Below are positions 33,949 through 42,363 of a stretch of DNA of 64,000 nt, piece by piece (the stretch's first letter is position 1; each line of letters begins with the position of its first letter). The DNA comes from Allorhizobium pseudoryzae. Its GTDB lineage: Bacteria; Pseudomonadota; Alphaproteobacteria; Rhizobiales; Rhizobiaceae. The notes below the pieces were generated by a model that saw only the letters and a program-made list of their open reading frames with translations, ran no database searches and had not been told where the DNA came from. The stretch covers positions 2,000,001 through 2,064,000 of the forward strand of contig NZ_CP049241.1 in assembly GCF_011046245.1 (NCBI RefSeq), read 5' to 3'. Made by a program: the position numbers and the translations under genes.

Positions 33949-34461
33949 TCAGTTGGCGGTAAACGCCGTGCGCAGAAGGTCGAGCTGGGCGCGGACGCCG
34001 TTTTCGTTGTCGGGAACGATGGCTTCCTGCGGGCGGTAGATTTCGCGGTCGAGGATGGCGACGCGGTTCTGCAGGCGCAGCGAGCGTTCGACGAGATCGC
34101 GGAAGGATTCCGGCAGGTCGCCCCAGCCGGGGGCCATGCGGTCGACGTTGAAGCCGTCGAGGCGCACCTTGCTCTTTTCCGACAGCACCTGCTCGTAGCT
34201 CATCTCGCCATTGTTGACGGCACGCTGCAGGAGCAGCCAGGAAGCCATCTGCATCAGGCGGGTGGTCAGCCGCATGGATTCGGCTGCATAGAGCACGGTT
34301 GCCTGGCGCGGCAGAACCTTGGACGCAGCGCGGCCCGGGCCGTCGAGATAGGCGGCGGTCTCTTCGACCAGCGACATGCCTTCCGTGTAGAGCGCCTTGA
34401 ACTGCGGCGAGTTAGCGGCGCGGCCGGCGAAACTGACGGTATTCAATACCTGTTCTGACAT
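33949..34461 (-). CDS. rcdA: RcdA-like protein (DUF1465), CtrA-degradation adaptor family
   Basis: This 170-aa helical protein starts MSEQVLNTVSFAGRAANSPQ and contains FKALYTEGMSLVEETAAYLD, AESMRLTTRLMQMASWLLLQ and NRVAILDREIYRP, as in DUF1465. The family includes Caulobacter RcdA, an adaptor that helps ClpXP destroy the cell-cycle regulator CtrA. In this window a perfect TTAA-N7-TTAA CtrA box lies 121 bp before the start, which fits a feedback loop in which CtrA drives its own degradation factor (inference). The disordered tail ends RTAFTAN. Confidence 0.83.
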   Translation of the reverse strand: MSEQVLNTVSFAGRAANSPQFKALYTEGMSLVEETAAYLDGPGRAASKVLPRQATVLYAAESMRLTTRLMQMASWLLLQRAVNNGEMSYEQVLSEKSKVRLDGFNVDRMAPGWGDLPESFRDLVERSLRLQNRVAILDREIYRPQEAIVPDNENGVRAQLDLLRTAFTAN

Positions 34462-34581
34462 CGAGATTATCCTGCTAACGCATCCACTTGATCAGGCAAT
34501 GAAGGAGGACAGAAAAAGTTCCGCGTTCCTTCGTTCATGCTCGGAGGATGATACCAGTAGCCGAAATCCGCAAGCCGATTC

Positions 34582-34596
34582 TTAAGGAAAGGTTAA
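34582..34596. promoter_or_regulatory. CtrA binding site (TTAA-N7-TTAA) upstream of rcdA
   Basis: TTAA at 34582-34585, seven bases GGAAAGG, then TTAA at 34593-34596 matches the full CtrA box of alphaproteobacteria. It is 121 bp upstream of the rcdA ATG on the minus strand, a reasonable distance for a promoter with a long leader. It is the only perfect copy I noticed in an intergenic region here. Confidence 0.65.
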
Positions 34597-34638
34597 TTCC
34601 CACAGTTTACATGGGGGTGAAACACGCAAATGTGCATA

Positions 34639-34668
34639 AAAAAGAAGAGCCGCAAAAGCGGCTCTCAA
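34639..34668 (-). terminator. Terminator downstream of DUF1192 gene
   Basis: AGAGCCGC (34646-34653) pairs with GCGGCTCT (34658-34665) around AAAA; on the minus strand the stem is followed by TCTTTTTTATG. It ends the fau-ymdB-DUF1192 direction of transcription. Confidence 0.8.
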
Positions 34669-34828
34669 GGTAAAACAGGGAGAAATCAGACCTATTCGCC
34701 GACTGGAGAAACCGTCTGAGCCTGGGCAAACCAAGCATGATCATCATCGGATAGAATGCTTAATGGACGGTTAACGTAGATGATCCAAGTATAGTTTTTG
34801 CTTGCCAATCGTATTATTTCCGTCCGCT
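34669..34828 (-). other. Long untranslated stretch before the terminator, possible small RNA
   Basis: Between the DUF1192 stop (34829) and the terminator lie about 160 bases without a credible start codon on the minus strand. The region 34462-34828 as a whole holds this stretch, the terminator, the CtrA box and the rcdA leader. It could be only a long 3' UTR or a 3'-derived small RNA; I cannot point to a clear promoter. Confidence 0.3.
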
Positions 34829-35020
34829 TCAGCGTTTGAAGAAACTGTCCGCGGCGACGCGTCCGGCCTGTTTTTGCGCCCTGTCTGTCCGCAAGCGTAC
34901 GATCTCCTCCTCCAAGAGCGCGATTCGCCGGTCGATCTCCTCGACGGAGAGGGAAGAGAGGTCTGAGCCCACCTCGTGCGAGACCGGTTTCTTCGGTCTG
35001 TCGTCGTCCAGAAAGCTCAT
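34829..35020 (-). CDS. DUF1192 domain protein
   Basis: This 63-aa protein reads MSFLDDDRPKKPVSHEVGSD, then a helix LSVEEIDRRIALLEEEIVRL and ends VAADSFFKR. It matches DUF1192, a short coiled-coil family of alphaproteobacteria with unknown function. It starts 12 bp after the phosphoesterase gene on the same strand and is the last gene of that run. Confidence 0.88.
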   Translation of the reverse strand: MSFLDDDRPKKPVSHEVGSDLSSLSVEEIDRRIALLEEEIVRLRTDRAQKQAGRVAADSFFKR

Positions 35021-35032
35021 GTCTCCTCCTCC

Positions 35033-35857
35033 TTATCGCCAGAACGACGGGATTGTTTCGGCAAGCCTGGGGCCGATGCGCAAGGGTTCGATCTTTTCCG
35101 CCAGCCCCGTCGCATCGGAAATTTCCACGCCGACGCCGCAGATGGTGGCCGGACCGGACGCGGCCTCGAAACGGCCCTTCGGCATCTTGGAAATGAAGCG
35201 GTTCAGCGGCTCTTCCTTCTCCATGCCAAGCGAGGAATCGTAATCGCCGCACATGCCGGCATCCGACATGTAGGCGGTGCCGCCGTTCAGGATCTGGTGG
35301 TCGGCAGTCGGCACATGGGTATGGGTGCCGACGACGAAGCTTGCGCGGCCATCGACGAAATGGCCAAAGCACTGCTTTTCGCTCGTCGCCTCGGCGTGGA
35401 AATCGAAGACGATGGCGTCGGCCTGTTCCTTCAGCGGGCAGGCATCGAGGATGGTTTCGGCGCTCTTGAAGGGGTCGTCGAGTTCCGGGTGCATGAAGAC
35501 GCGGCCCATGATGTTGGCGACGAGAATGCGCGCGCCGTTGCGGGCGTAGAACAGGCCCGAGCCGCGGCCGGGCGTGCCGGCGGGATAATTGGCCGGCCGC
35601 AGGAACTGGTCGTGGCGTCCGGCAAAGGCCACCGCATCCTTCTGGTCCCAGACATGGTTGCCGGTGGTCACCACATCGGCGCCGGCATTGATGGTCTCGA
35701 GAAAGATGTCTTCGGTGATGCCGAAGCCGCCGGCGGCATTTTCGCCGTTGACGATGACGAAATCCAGCTTGAGATCCGAAATGAGGCCCGGCAGGCGATC
35801 CCAGACGGCCGTCCGGCCCGTCTTGCCTACCATGTCGCCGAGAAACAGAAGTCGCAT
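35033..35857 (-). CDS. YmdB-like metallophosphoesterase (TIGR00282)
   Basis: This 274-aa protein starts MRLLFLGDMVGKTGRTAVWD and has the metallophosphoesterase motifs FLGDMVG, VIVNGENAAGGFGI, VVTTGNHVWDQKD and VGTHTHVPTADHQI. The family includes YmdB of Bacillus, which has 2',3'-cyclic nucleotide phosphodiesterase activity. It is 10 bp downstream of the 5-formyl-THF cyclo-ligase gene and probably cotranscribed. Confidence 0.9.
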   Translation of the reverse strand: MRLLFLGDMVGKTGRTAVWDRLPGLISDLKLDFVIVNGENAAGGFGITEDIFLETINAGADVVTTGNHVWDQKDAVAFAGRHDQFLRPANYPAGTPGRGSGLFYARNGARILVANIMGRVFMHPELDDPFKSAETILDACPLKEQADAIVFDFHAEATSEKQCFGHFVDGRASFVVGTHTHVPTADHQILNGGTAYMSDAGMCGDYDSSLGMEKEEPLNRFISKMPKGRFEAASGPATICGVGVEISDATGLAEKIEPLRIGPRLAETIPSFWR

Positions 35858-35867
35858 ACCTGTCCGA

Positions 35868-36449
35868 TCAAGGGTTGACGCGTCTCAGCCCGCTTTCGGT
35901 CAAGATCGCATGCAGCCGGACGTCGTGTTGTTCTACCGGAACTGATGCCACCTCCTGGCAATCAAAGGCAATGCCGATCAGCTCCGGAAAGAGGCCTTTT
36001 TTGTGCAATCGGTCAATCGCCCTGTCATAATAGCCGCCACCATAGCCGATCCGCTGGCCTTGCGCATCAAAAGCGGAAAGGGGAACCAGCATCAGGTCCG
36101 GGTCGAGTTCTTCGGCGTCCGGGCCGGGGCCGAAGGTACCAAAACCCATCGGCACGAGGTCCGCGCCGGGCACAAGTTCGCGGAAAATGATGGTCTGTTT
36201 GTCGAGGATCACCGGCAGGCAGAGCCGGGCGCCCTGCCGTTTGAGATCGGCCATCAGCGGGCGGATATCGGCCTCAGAGCGGATCGGCGAAAAGCCGGAG
36301 ACGATGGTGCCGGCCTCGACGGCGATCGACCGGCTGCCGTGGTCACAGAGTTCGAGGCTCTTTTCGATGCGCAGGTCCGCCGCAAGCCGGTCGCGTTCGG
36401 CAAGCCGCTCGGAGCGCAGGCGGCTCTTTTCGAGCGTCACCTCGCTCAT
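35868..36449 (-). CDS. fau: 5-formyltetrahydrofolate cyclo-ligase
   Basis: This 193-aa enzyme converts 5-formyl-THF to 5,10-methenyl-THF with ATP. Landmarks are KSRLRSERLAERDRLAADLR, the active-site region LVPLSAFDAQGQRIGYGGGY and YYDRAIDRL. Its ATG overlaps the stop of the CNNM gene by four bases. In many bacteria this gene sits next to 6S RNA; here the CNNM gene lies between the two. Confidence 0.92.
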   Translation of the reverse strand: MSEVTLEKSRLRSERLAERDRLAADLRIEKSLELCDHGSRSIAVEAGTIVSGFSPIRSEADIRPLMADLKRQGARLCLPVILDKQTIIFRELVPGADLVPMGFGTFGPGPDAEELDPDLMLVPLSAFDAQGQRIGYGGGYYDRAIDRLHKKGLFPELIGIAFDCQEVASVPVEQHDVRLHAILTESGLRRVNP

Positions 36450-37756
36450 GCGGGCTCGGCCATCTTCTGCACGAGCAGCTTGTCGATCCGGCGGCCGTCG
36501 AGATCGATCACCTCGAAGGACCAGCCGTTCCAGGTAAACCGCTCGCCAAGGTCCGGCAGGCGTTTCAATTCGTCGAGAACGAAACCGGCGACCGTCTCGT
36601 AGTCCGGATCGTCCTTCATGTTGAAGCCCATCTGATGGGCGAATTCGTCGACCGGCATCCAGCCGGCGACCAGGAAGGAGCCGTCTTCCCGCTGCAGCAG
36701 TGCCGGCTCCTCGACCTCGTCCTCCTGGAAGACGCCGGTGATGGCTTCCAGAATATCGCCGGAGGTGATGATGCCTTCGAAATGGCCGTATTCATCATAG
36801 ACCAGCACCATCTGCGCCGGAGCGCGGCGCAGCGCCTGGATCACGTCGATGGCGCCGGTCAGATCGGAGACCACCGGGGCCTGGCGCATGTGCTGGCGCA
36901 CGTCGAGCGCCTCGCCGCGGCTGATCACCTCATAGGCATCCTTCAGGAACAGAACGCCGAGGATCTCGTCGGAGGCACCGTTGCGCACCGGCAGGCGGGA
37001 GCGTTGCGTCTTTCTGAGCTGCTCGCGGATTTCCGTGGCGTCGTCCTCGATGTCGATGACCTCGACATCACGGCGCGGGGTCATCAGGCCGCGGGCGGCG
37101 CGGTCGGCAAGCCGCATGACCCCGGAGATCATCGCCGATTCCTCGGTTTCGATGACGCCGGCACTCTGGGCTTCGGCCAGCACGTTGCGGATTTCCTGGT
37201 CGGTCATCCGCTCCTCCGTCTCGCCCTTCTGGCCAAGCAGGGCAAGAACGGCGCTGCCCGAGGCATTCAGCAGCCAGACGAGCGGCAGGGCGAGCTTAGA
37301 GAGCAGCACCATGGCCGGGGCCACCCGCGCGGCAATCGCTTCGGGTGCTCGCAGCGCAATCTGTTTCGGCACCAGTTCGCCGATGATGAGCGAGAGATAG
37401 GTGATGGCGACAACGACGGACCCGACGCCGAGGCCATCGGCAACGCCCCGGGTAAAGCCTTGCAGCTCCAGCCAGTCGGCCAGGCGAGCCCCCAGCGTTG
37501 CGCCGGAAAAGGCGCCGGAGAGAACGCCGACGAGCGTGATGCCGATCTGCACGGTGGAGAGGAACCGGCCGGGATCATCCGCCAGCCGCATGGCAAGTGC
37601 GGCTCCCTTGTTGCCGTCATCGGCAAGGATCTTCAGGCGAACGGTTCTGGCAGACACCACGGCCAGTTCCGACATGGCAAGAACGCCGTTCAGGAGGGTG
37701 AGAAAGACGACGATGAGAATTTCGGTTATCAAAACGCGCTCATTGGGTATCGCCAA
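36446..37756 (-). CDS. CNNM/CBS-pair/CorC_HlyC membrane protein (hemolysin family)
   Basis: This 436-aa protein has an N-terminal CNNM (DUF21) domain with about four membrane segments (LITEILIVVFLTLLNGVLAM, FLSTVQIGITLVGVLSGAFS). Two CBS domains follow (RGLMTPRRDVEVIDIEDD and PVVSDLTGAIDVIQALRRAP), then a C-terminal CorC_HlyC domain (DPDYETVAGFVLDELKRL). The family is linked to magnesium or cobalt efflux; the name hemolysin is historical. The start is a TTG at 37756 with no strong ribosome site, and a TTG at 37732 is possible. It overlaps fau by four bases. Confidence 0.9.
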   Translation of the reverse strand: MAIPNERVLITEILIVVFLTLLNGVLAMSELAVVSARTVRLKILADDGNKGAALAMRLADDPGRFLSTVQIGITLVGVLSGAFSGATLGARLADWLELQGFTRGVADGLGVGSVVVAITYLSLIIGELVPKQIALRAPEAIAARVAPAMVLLSKLALPLVWLLNASGSAVLALLGQKGETEERMTDQEIRNVLAEAQSAGVIETEESAMISGVMRLADRAARGLMTPRRDVEVIDIEDDATEIREQLRKTQRSRLPVRNGASDEILGVLFLKDAYEVISRGEALDVRQHMRQAPVVSDLTGAIDVIQALRRAPAQMVLVYDEYGHFEGIITSGDILEAITGVFQEDEVEEPALLQREDGSFLVAGWMPVDEFAHQMGFNMKDDPDYETVAGFVLDELKRLPDLGERFTWNGWSFEVIDLDGRRIDKLLVQKMAEPA

Positions 37757-38029
37757 GGATCAGGACCGGCGAAATGCAGCCGGTCTTCCCGGATCGGCAC
37801 GATGAACCGGCCAACCCTGCCGCATCCACTGCAGGTCGACGATGGATGACCTTGCAGCGCGGCTGGCGTGGGCGCAATAATAGGGGCGGCCCGTGTCATT
37901 TGCAATCAGCCAGGCCCGCGAAAGCGCATCCCACCGGATTTGATGTGCTCTTCGCCAGCCTCATGGCTGCAGCGACGGTCACAGCCGTCGTGCGCAGAGG
38001 TCGTGGCAAGCGTGTTCCGGAAGGAAAAG

Positions 38030-38189
38030 GTGCGATCCACGGCGACCGATGGAGATTTACGATCCTGGGTGCCTACAAACGTAGGTGGGCGCCATATGTC
38101 CAAGCCCACGGGCCTGGTCAGGGACAGCTCCCTTTGGATCGAGTATGGCCCCAGGGATTGTGGTTCCTGTCGGGAAGCGCAGACCGCAC
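38030..38189 (-). ncRNA. ssrS: 6S RNA (RNA polymerase regulator)
   Basis: In the 479-bp gap between zapA and the CNNM gene, the minus strand from 38189 to 38030 forms a 160-nt element. Its ends pair (GUGCG at the 5' end with CGCAC at the 3' end, and the adjoining GUC with GAU), as in the closing stem of 6S RNA. Inside are further paired blocks (CCUGGG with CCCAGG, and hairpins GUGGGC/GCCCAC and CCUAC-GUUU-GUAGG). The length and position near zapA and fau fit 6S RNA, which binds sigma-70 RNA polymerase in stationary phase. A CTATAT -10 box ends five bases before 38189. Confidence 0.75.
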
Positions 38190-38194
38190 TTTTA

Positions 38195-38200
38195 ATATAG
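38195..38200 (-). promoter_or_regulatory. -10 box of the 6S RNA promoter
   Basis: On the minus strand CTATAT, a typical rhizobial -10 hexamer, lies five bases upstream of the predicted 6S RNA 5' end at 38189. The expected -35 position (CTGGCG, 38223-38218) is only a weak match. Confidence 0.45.
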
Positions 38201-38234
38201 GGGATGTGGATGATGTCCGCCAGAGGGCAGGCGA

Positions 38235-38612
38235 TCAATTCACCGGGGTTTGCGGACGGGCGTTCAGCTTGGCGGTGATGCCGTTCAGCTTGACGGCGAG
38301 TTCGCCTAAAACCTCCACGACGGCCGCTTCGCTCTTCTGTTTTGCAGCGGCGGCGCCTTCGCCCACATTGCGCAGCGATTCCACCTCGCGCTCGAGGTTC
38401 GCCAGGCGGCGGTTGGTCTCGGCCAGCTCGTCCATCACCATGATGCCGGCCATGACGGTGACGCGCAGATCGCCGATCTCACCGAACTGGGTTTTCAGAT
38501 GGCCGACATAGCGGTCGAAACGCTGCGCAAGCTCCTCCAGATGGGCTTCCTGGCCTTCCTCGCAGGCCATGCGATAGGCCTTGCCATCGATCGTTACGGT
38601 CACTTGCGCCAT
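38235..38612 (-). CDS. zapA: Cell division protein ZapA
   Basis: This 125-aa protein starts MAQVTVTIDGKAYRMACEEG, followed by HLEELAQRFDRYVGHLKTQF, RVTVMAGIMVMDELAETNRR and a coiled coil to about residue 85, with an extended C-terminal helix. ZapA binds FtsZ and bundles protofilaments at the division ring. It starts 24 bp after the DUF4164 gene and is followed by 6S RNA, the order typical of rhizobia. Confidence 0.92.
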   Translation of the reverse strand: MAQVTVTIDGKAYRMACEEGQEAHLEELAQRFDRYVGHLKTQFGEIGDLRVTVMAGIMVMDELAETNRRLANLEREVESLRNVGEGAAAAKQKSEAAVVEVLGELAVKLNGITAKLNARPQTPVN

Positions 38613-38636
38613 GGAGCTGTCGATCCCTTGTTCGGA

Positions 38637-38909
38637 TTACCGGTCGAGGACCGCACGGATGGTTTCCATCGCCGTCACAAGCCTGCGGGAGACTTCGCGA
38701 TTGACCTCTTCCAGGCGGTTGGCCCTGAATTCGGACTGGTCCAGTTCCTGTGCCAGGCGCGCCCGGTCGGCATGCACCCGGCGGACCTCGTTTTCCGCAT
38801 CGACCGCCTCGCGCTGGCGCTCGATACGGGCATCCACAGCACTGTCGAGGCTGTTGACCGCGGCCCAGAGGTCTGAAATGGCAGCGTCTAAGGTCTTTTC
38901 CACCGGCAT
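38637..38909 (-). CDS. DUF4164 coiled-coil protein
   Basis: This 90-aa protein starts MPVEKTLDAAISDLWAAVNS and is almost entirely a charged helix (IERQREAVDAENEVRRVHAD, SEFRANRLEEVNREVSRRLV). It fits the DUF4164 family, found beside zapA in rhizobia, and could be a ZapB-like partner, though that is only suggested by position and coiled-coil content. I use ATG 38909; the frame is open to 39008. Confidence 0.85.
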   Translation of the reverse strand: MPVEKTLDAAISDLWAAVNSLDSAVDARIERQREAVDAENEVRRVHADRARLAQELDQSEFRANRLEEVNREVSRRLVTAMETIRAVLDR

Positions 38910-39227
38910 CCTGCTGGTACTCGGGTCCACGCGACGATCAGGCGCGAATCGCATTCCGTCGTCTACTGATATGCTCGGCACCCTAAGCGGGGTGCATCGG
39001 GCGGTCAATAAAGTGGCGGGATGGGCCAGGCCCTAGGCTGTGGATCGCCATGGTGCGCGCTCTTTACGATGGCTCGGCGAGGCCTAGATAAGAAGGCGCG
39101 AAATACTGTCGCAATGCGTCAGCGCCGGCGCCTTTTGTTGACTTGGCCGTTGCACCTGCTAAGGATCAGCCGCGCCTCACTTGGTCCGTCCAGGGCCGTG
39201 ATTGACACCGAAAACAGCGGACTAGCC
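38910..39227. other. Divergent intergenic region between DUF4164 and tkt
   Basis: This 318-bp stretch carries the promoters for zapA/DUF4164 (minus) and tkt (plus). The best tkt candidate is TTGACT (39138-39143), a 16-base spacer, then TAAGGA (39160-39165). No convincing small gene is visible; the open frame upstream of the tkt ATG has no conserved look. Confidence 0.4.
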
Positions 39228-41201
39228 ATGACCTCTCGCGAAAAACATAACCGGATGGCAAATGCGATCCGTTTCCTCTCGATGGATGCTGTCGAGAAGG
39301 CCAATTCCGGCCATCCCGGCCTGCCTCTCGGGGCCGCCGATGTCGCCACGGTCCTTTTTAGCCGCTACCTGAAGTTCGATCCGAAGAACCCGCTCTGGCC
39401 GGATCGCGACCGTTTCGTGCTGTCGGCCGGCCATGGCTCCATGCTTCTTTATTCGCTCCTCTACCTTACCGGTTACGAGGACATGACGATCGAGGACATC
39501 AAGCAGTTCCGCCAGCTGGGCTCCAAGACTGCCGGCCATCCGGAATACGGCCATGCATCCGGCATCGAGACGACGACCGGCCCGCTCGGCCAGGGCGTTG
39601 CGAATGCCGTCGGCATGGCGATCGCCGAACGCAAGCTTGCGGAAGAATTCGGCGCCGGCCTGCAGAACCACTTCACCTATGCGCTCGTCGGCGACGGCTG
39701 CCTGATGGAGGGCATCAGCCAGGAAGCGATTGCGCTCGCCGGCCACCTGAAGCTCAACAAGCTGATCGTCTTCTGGGACAACAACAACATCACCATCGAC
39801 GGCGCCGTTTCGCTGTCGGACTCGACCGACCAGATCGCCCGCTTCAAGTCGGTGCACTGGAACACGATCGAGATCGACGGCCATGACCCGGATGCGATCG
39901 CAGCCGCCATCGAAGCCGCGCAGAAGTCCGACCGCCCGACCTTCATTGCCGCCAAGACCATCATCGGCTTTGGCGCGCCGAACAAGCAGGGCACGCACAA
40001 GGTGCATGGCTCGCCGCTCGGTGCCGAGGAAATCGCGGCCACGCGCAAGGCTTTGAACTGGGAGGCGGAAGCCTTCGTGGTTCCGGCCGATGTGCTGGAT
40101 GCCTGGCGCCTCGTCGGCCTGCGTTCCACCAAGGCCCGCAAGGAATGGGAAGAGCGCCTGGCTGCTGCCGAAACCCGCGCCGAATTCGTGCGCCGTTTCG
40201 CCGGCGACCTGCCAGGCGGCTTCGACAGCGCGATCGACGCCTTCAAGCAGAAGGTCGCCGCCAACCCGCCGACGGTTGCCACCCGCAAGGCGTCGGAAGA
40301 CGTGCTCGAAGTCATCAACGGCTTGCTTCCGGAGACGCTGGGCGGTTCGGCTGACCTGACGCCGTCCAACAACACCAAGACCAGCCAGATGAAGGCGATC
40401 ACGCCGACGGATTTCTCCGGTCGCTACATGCACTGGGGTATCCGCGAGCATGCGACGGCTGCCGCGATGAACGGCATTGCGCTGCATGGCGGCCTGATCC
40501 CGTACTCCGGCGGCTTCCTGATCTTCTCGGACTATTGCCGTCCGTCCGTGCGCCTGGCGGCCCTCATGGGCATCCGCGTCGTGCATGTCTGGACGCATGA
40601 TTCCATCGGCGTCGGCGAAGACGGCCCGACCCACCAGCCGGTCGAGCATGTGGCGGCGCTGCGCGCCATCCCGAACCTGCTCGTCTTCCGTCCGGCCGAC
40701 GAGATCGAGACGGCGGAATGCTGGCAGATCGCGCTGAAGACGAAGGATCGTCCGTCGGGCCTGGCGCTGACCCGCCAGAACCTGATGCCGGTGCGCAAGG
40801 AATATGAAGAGAAGAACCTCTCTTCACACGGCGCCTACGAACTCGTGCCCTCTGCCGATGCGAAGGTGTCGATCTTCGCCTCCGGTTCGGAAGTCGAGAT
40901 TGCCGTCAAGGCCGCCGAAGTGCTGGAAGGCAAGGGTGTTGCCACCCGCGTCGTCTCCGTTCCCTGCGTCGAATTGTTCTTCGAACAGTCGGAGGACTAC
41001 CGCGAAGCGATCCTCGGCACCTCGCCGGTCAAGATCGCCGTGGAAGCGGCTGTCCGCGAAGGCTGGGATGCCTTCATCGGCAGCGACGGCACCTTTATCG
41101 GCATGAAGTCCTTTGGTGCCTCCGGCCCGGCCAAGGATCTCTACAAGCATTTCGGCATCACGGTGGACGCCGTCGTTGCTGCGGCGGAAGCCAAGCTCTG
41201 A
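39228..41201 (+). CDS. tkt: Transketolase
   Basis: This 657-aa thiamine diphosphate enzyme starts [20 protein letters not shown]. Landmarks are [20 protein letters not shown], the ThDP motif with [13 protein letters not shown] and [28 protein letters not shown], and the phosphate-site region [19 protein letters not shown]. It transfers two-carbon units in the pentose phosphate and Entner-Doudoroff-linked pathways of rhizobia. I take the ATG at 39228; the frame is open for 207 bp upstream. A hairpin terminator separates it from gap. Confidence 0.96.
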   Translation: MTSREKHNRMANAIRFLSMDAVEKANSGHPGLPLGAADVATVLFSRYLKFDPKNPLWPDRDRFVLSAGHGSMLLYSLLYLTGYEDMTIEDIKQFRQLGSKTAGHPEYGHASGIETTTGPLGQGVANAVGMAIAERKLAEEFGAGLQNHFTYALVGDGCLMEGISQEAIALAGHLKLNKLIVFWDNNNITIDGAVSLSDSTDQIARFKSVHWNTIEIDGHDPDAIAAAIEAAQKSDRPTFIAAKTIIGFGAPNKQGTHKVHGSPLGAEEIAATRKALNWEAEAFVVPADVLDAWRLVGLRSTKARKEWEERLAAAETRAEFVRRFAGDLPGGFDSAIDAFKQKVAANPPTVATRKASEDVLEVINGLLPETLGGSADLTPSNNTKTSQMKAITPTDFSGRYMHWGIREHATAAAMNGIALHGGLIPYSGGFLIFSDYCRPSVRLAALMGIRVVHVWTHDSIGVGEDGPTHQPVEHVAALRAIPNLLVFRPADEIETAECWQIALKTKDRPSGLALTRQNLMPVRKEYEEKNLSSHGAYELVPSADAKVSIFASGSEVEIAVKAAEVLEGKGVATRVVSVPCVELFFEQSEDYREAILGTSPVKIAVEAAVREGWDAFIGSDGTFIGMKSFGASGPAKDLYKHFGITVDAVVAAAEAKL

Positions 41202-41212
41202 GCCATTCTGGG

Positions 41213-41232
41213 AGGCGCCTTCGGGCGCCTTT
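41213..41232 (+). terminator. Hairpin after tkt
   Basis: AGGCGCC (41213-41219) and GGCGCCT (41224-41230) pair around a TTCG tetraloop, followed by TT. It starts 12 bp after the tkt stop and 42 bp before gap, so it may end or attenuate the tkt transcript. Confidence 0.65.
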
Positions 41233-41273
41233 CCGCGATTTCAGAAAAGCCCATGTTAAGGGAGTGGACGTAA

Positions 41274-42284
41274 ATGACTGTGAAGGTTGCCATCAATGGC
41301 TTCGGCCGCATCGGCCGCAACGTGCTGCGTGCCATCGTCGAGTCGGGTCGTACCGATATCGAAGTGGTCGCGATCAACGATCTCGGTCCGGTTGAGACCA
41401 ATGCGCACCTGCTGCGCTACGATTCGATCCACGGCAAGTTTCCGGCCGATGTGAAGGTCGAAGGCGACACCATCGTCGTTGGCGGCGGCAAGCCGATCAA
41501 GGTGACGGCCGTGCGCAACCCGGCGGAACTGCCGCATGGCGAACGTGGCGTCGATATTGCCATGGAATGCACCGGTATCTTCACCGCCCGCGACAAGGCC
41601 GCCGCTCACCTGACGGCTGGCGCCAAGCGCGTCATCGTTTCGGCTCCGGCCGACGGCGCCGACCTGACGGTCGTCTTCGGTGTCAACCATGACCAGCTGA
41701 CCAAGGACCACCTGGTCATCTCCAACGCCTCCTGCACGACGAACTGCCTGGTTCCGGTCGTCAAGACGCTCGACGAAGCCGTCGGCATCGACCACGGCTT
41801 CATGACCACGATCCACTCCTATACCGGTGACCAGCCGACGCTCGACACCATGCACAAGGATCTCTACCGCGCCCGCGCGGCAGCGCTCTCGATGATCCCG
41901 ACCTCGACGGGTGCCGCCAAGGCTGTCGGCCTGGTGCTGCCGCACCTCAAGGGCAAGCTGGACGGCACCTCGATCCGCGTTCCGACCCCGAACGTTTCGG
42001 TCGTCGATTTCAAGTTCGTCGCCAAGAAGACTACGTCGGCGCAGGAAATCAACGAGGCCATCATCGCCGCCTCGAACGGCGCGCTGAAGGGCATTCTCGG
42101 CTACACCGACGAGCCGCTGGTCTCCCGCGACTTCAACCACGACAGCCATTCGTCGATCTTCGCGCTCGACCAGACCAAGGTTCTGGAAGGCAATTTCGTC
42201 CGCATCCTGACCTGGTACGACAACGAGTGGGGCTTCTCCAACCGCATGTCGGACACGGCCGTGGCACTCGCCAAGCTGATCTGA
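41274..42284 (+). CDS. gap: Type I glyceraldehyde-3-phosphate dehydrogenase
   Basis: This 336-aa enzyme starts [20 protein letters not shown] (NAD-binding GFGRIG). It has the active-site block [20 protein letters not shown] with the catalytic cysteine, and the C-terminal [12 protein letters not shown]. It oxidises glyceraldehyde-3-phosphate to 1,3-bisphosphoglycerate, the substrate of the Pgk encoded downstream. An AAGGGAG ribosome site lies just before the ATG. A terminator follows. Confidence 0.97.
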   Translation: MTVKVAINGFGRIGRNVLRAIVESGRTDIEVVAINDLGPVETNAHLLRYDSIHGKFPADVKVEGDTIVVGGGKPIKVTAVRNPAELPHGERGVDIAMECTGIFTARDKAAAHLTAGAKRVIVSAPADGADLTVVFGVNHDQLTKDHLVISNASCTTNCLVPVVKTLDEAVGIDHGFMTTIHSYTGDQPTLDTMHKDLYRARAAALSMIPTSTGAAKAVGLVLPHLKGKLDGTSIRVPTPNVSVVDFKFVAKKTTSAQEINEAIIAASNGALKGILGYTDEPLVSRDFNHDSHSSIFALDQTKVLEGNFVRILTWYDNEWGFSNRMSDTAVALAKLI

Positions 42285-42311
42285 TCGGACATTGCGGTCA
42301 TCTTTATGCAG

Positions 42312-42343
42312 AAAGGGCGGTCCGGGTTCCGGGCCGCCCTTTT
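42312..42343 (+). terminator. gap terminator
   Basis: AAAGGGCGG (42312-42320) pairs with CCGCCCTTT (42334-42342) and ends in TTTT. The convergent TadG-like gene ends 20 bp further on, so the hairpin may serve both strands. Confidence 0.85.
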
Positions 42344-42363
42344 CAATTTGGGGGACTATCCTG

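Noticed and set aside
34692..35372. 226-aa minus-strand frame across DUF1192 and the phosphoesterase gene
   Set aside because: It reads an alternative frame of genes with clear motifs and is basic and Arg-rich, typical of GC-rich shadows.
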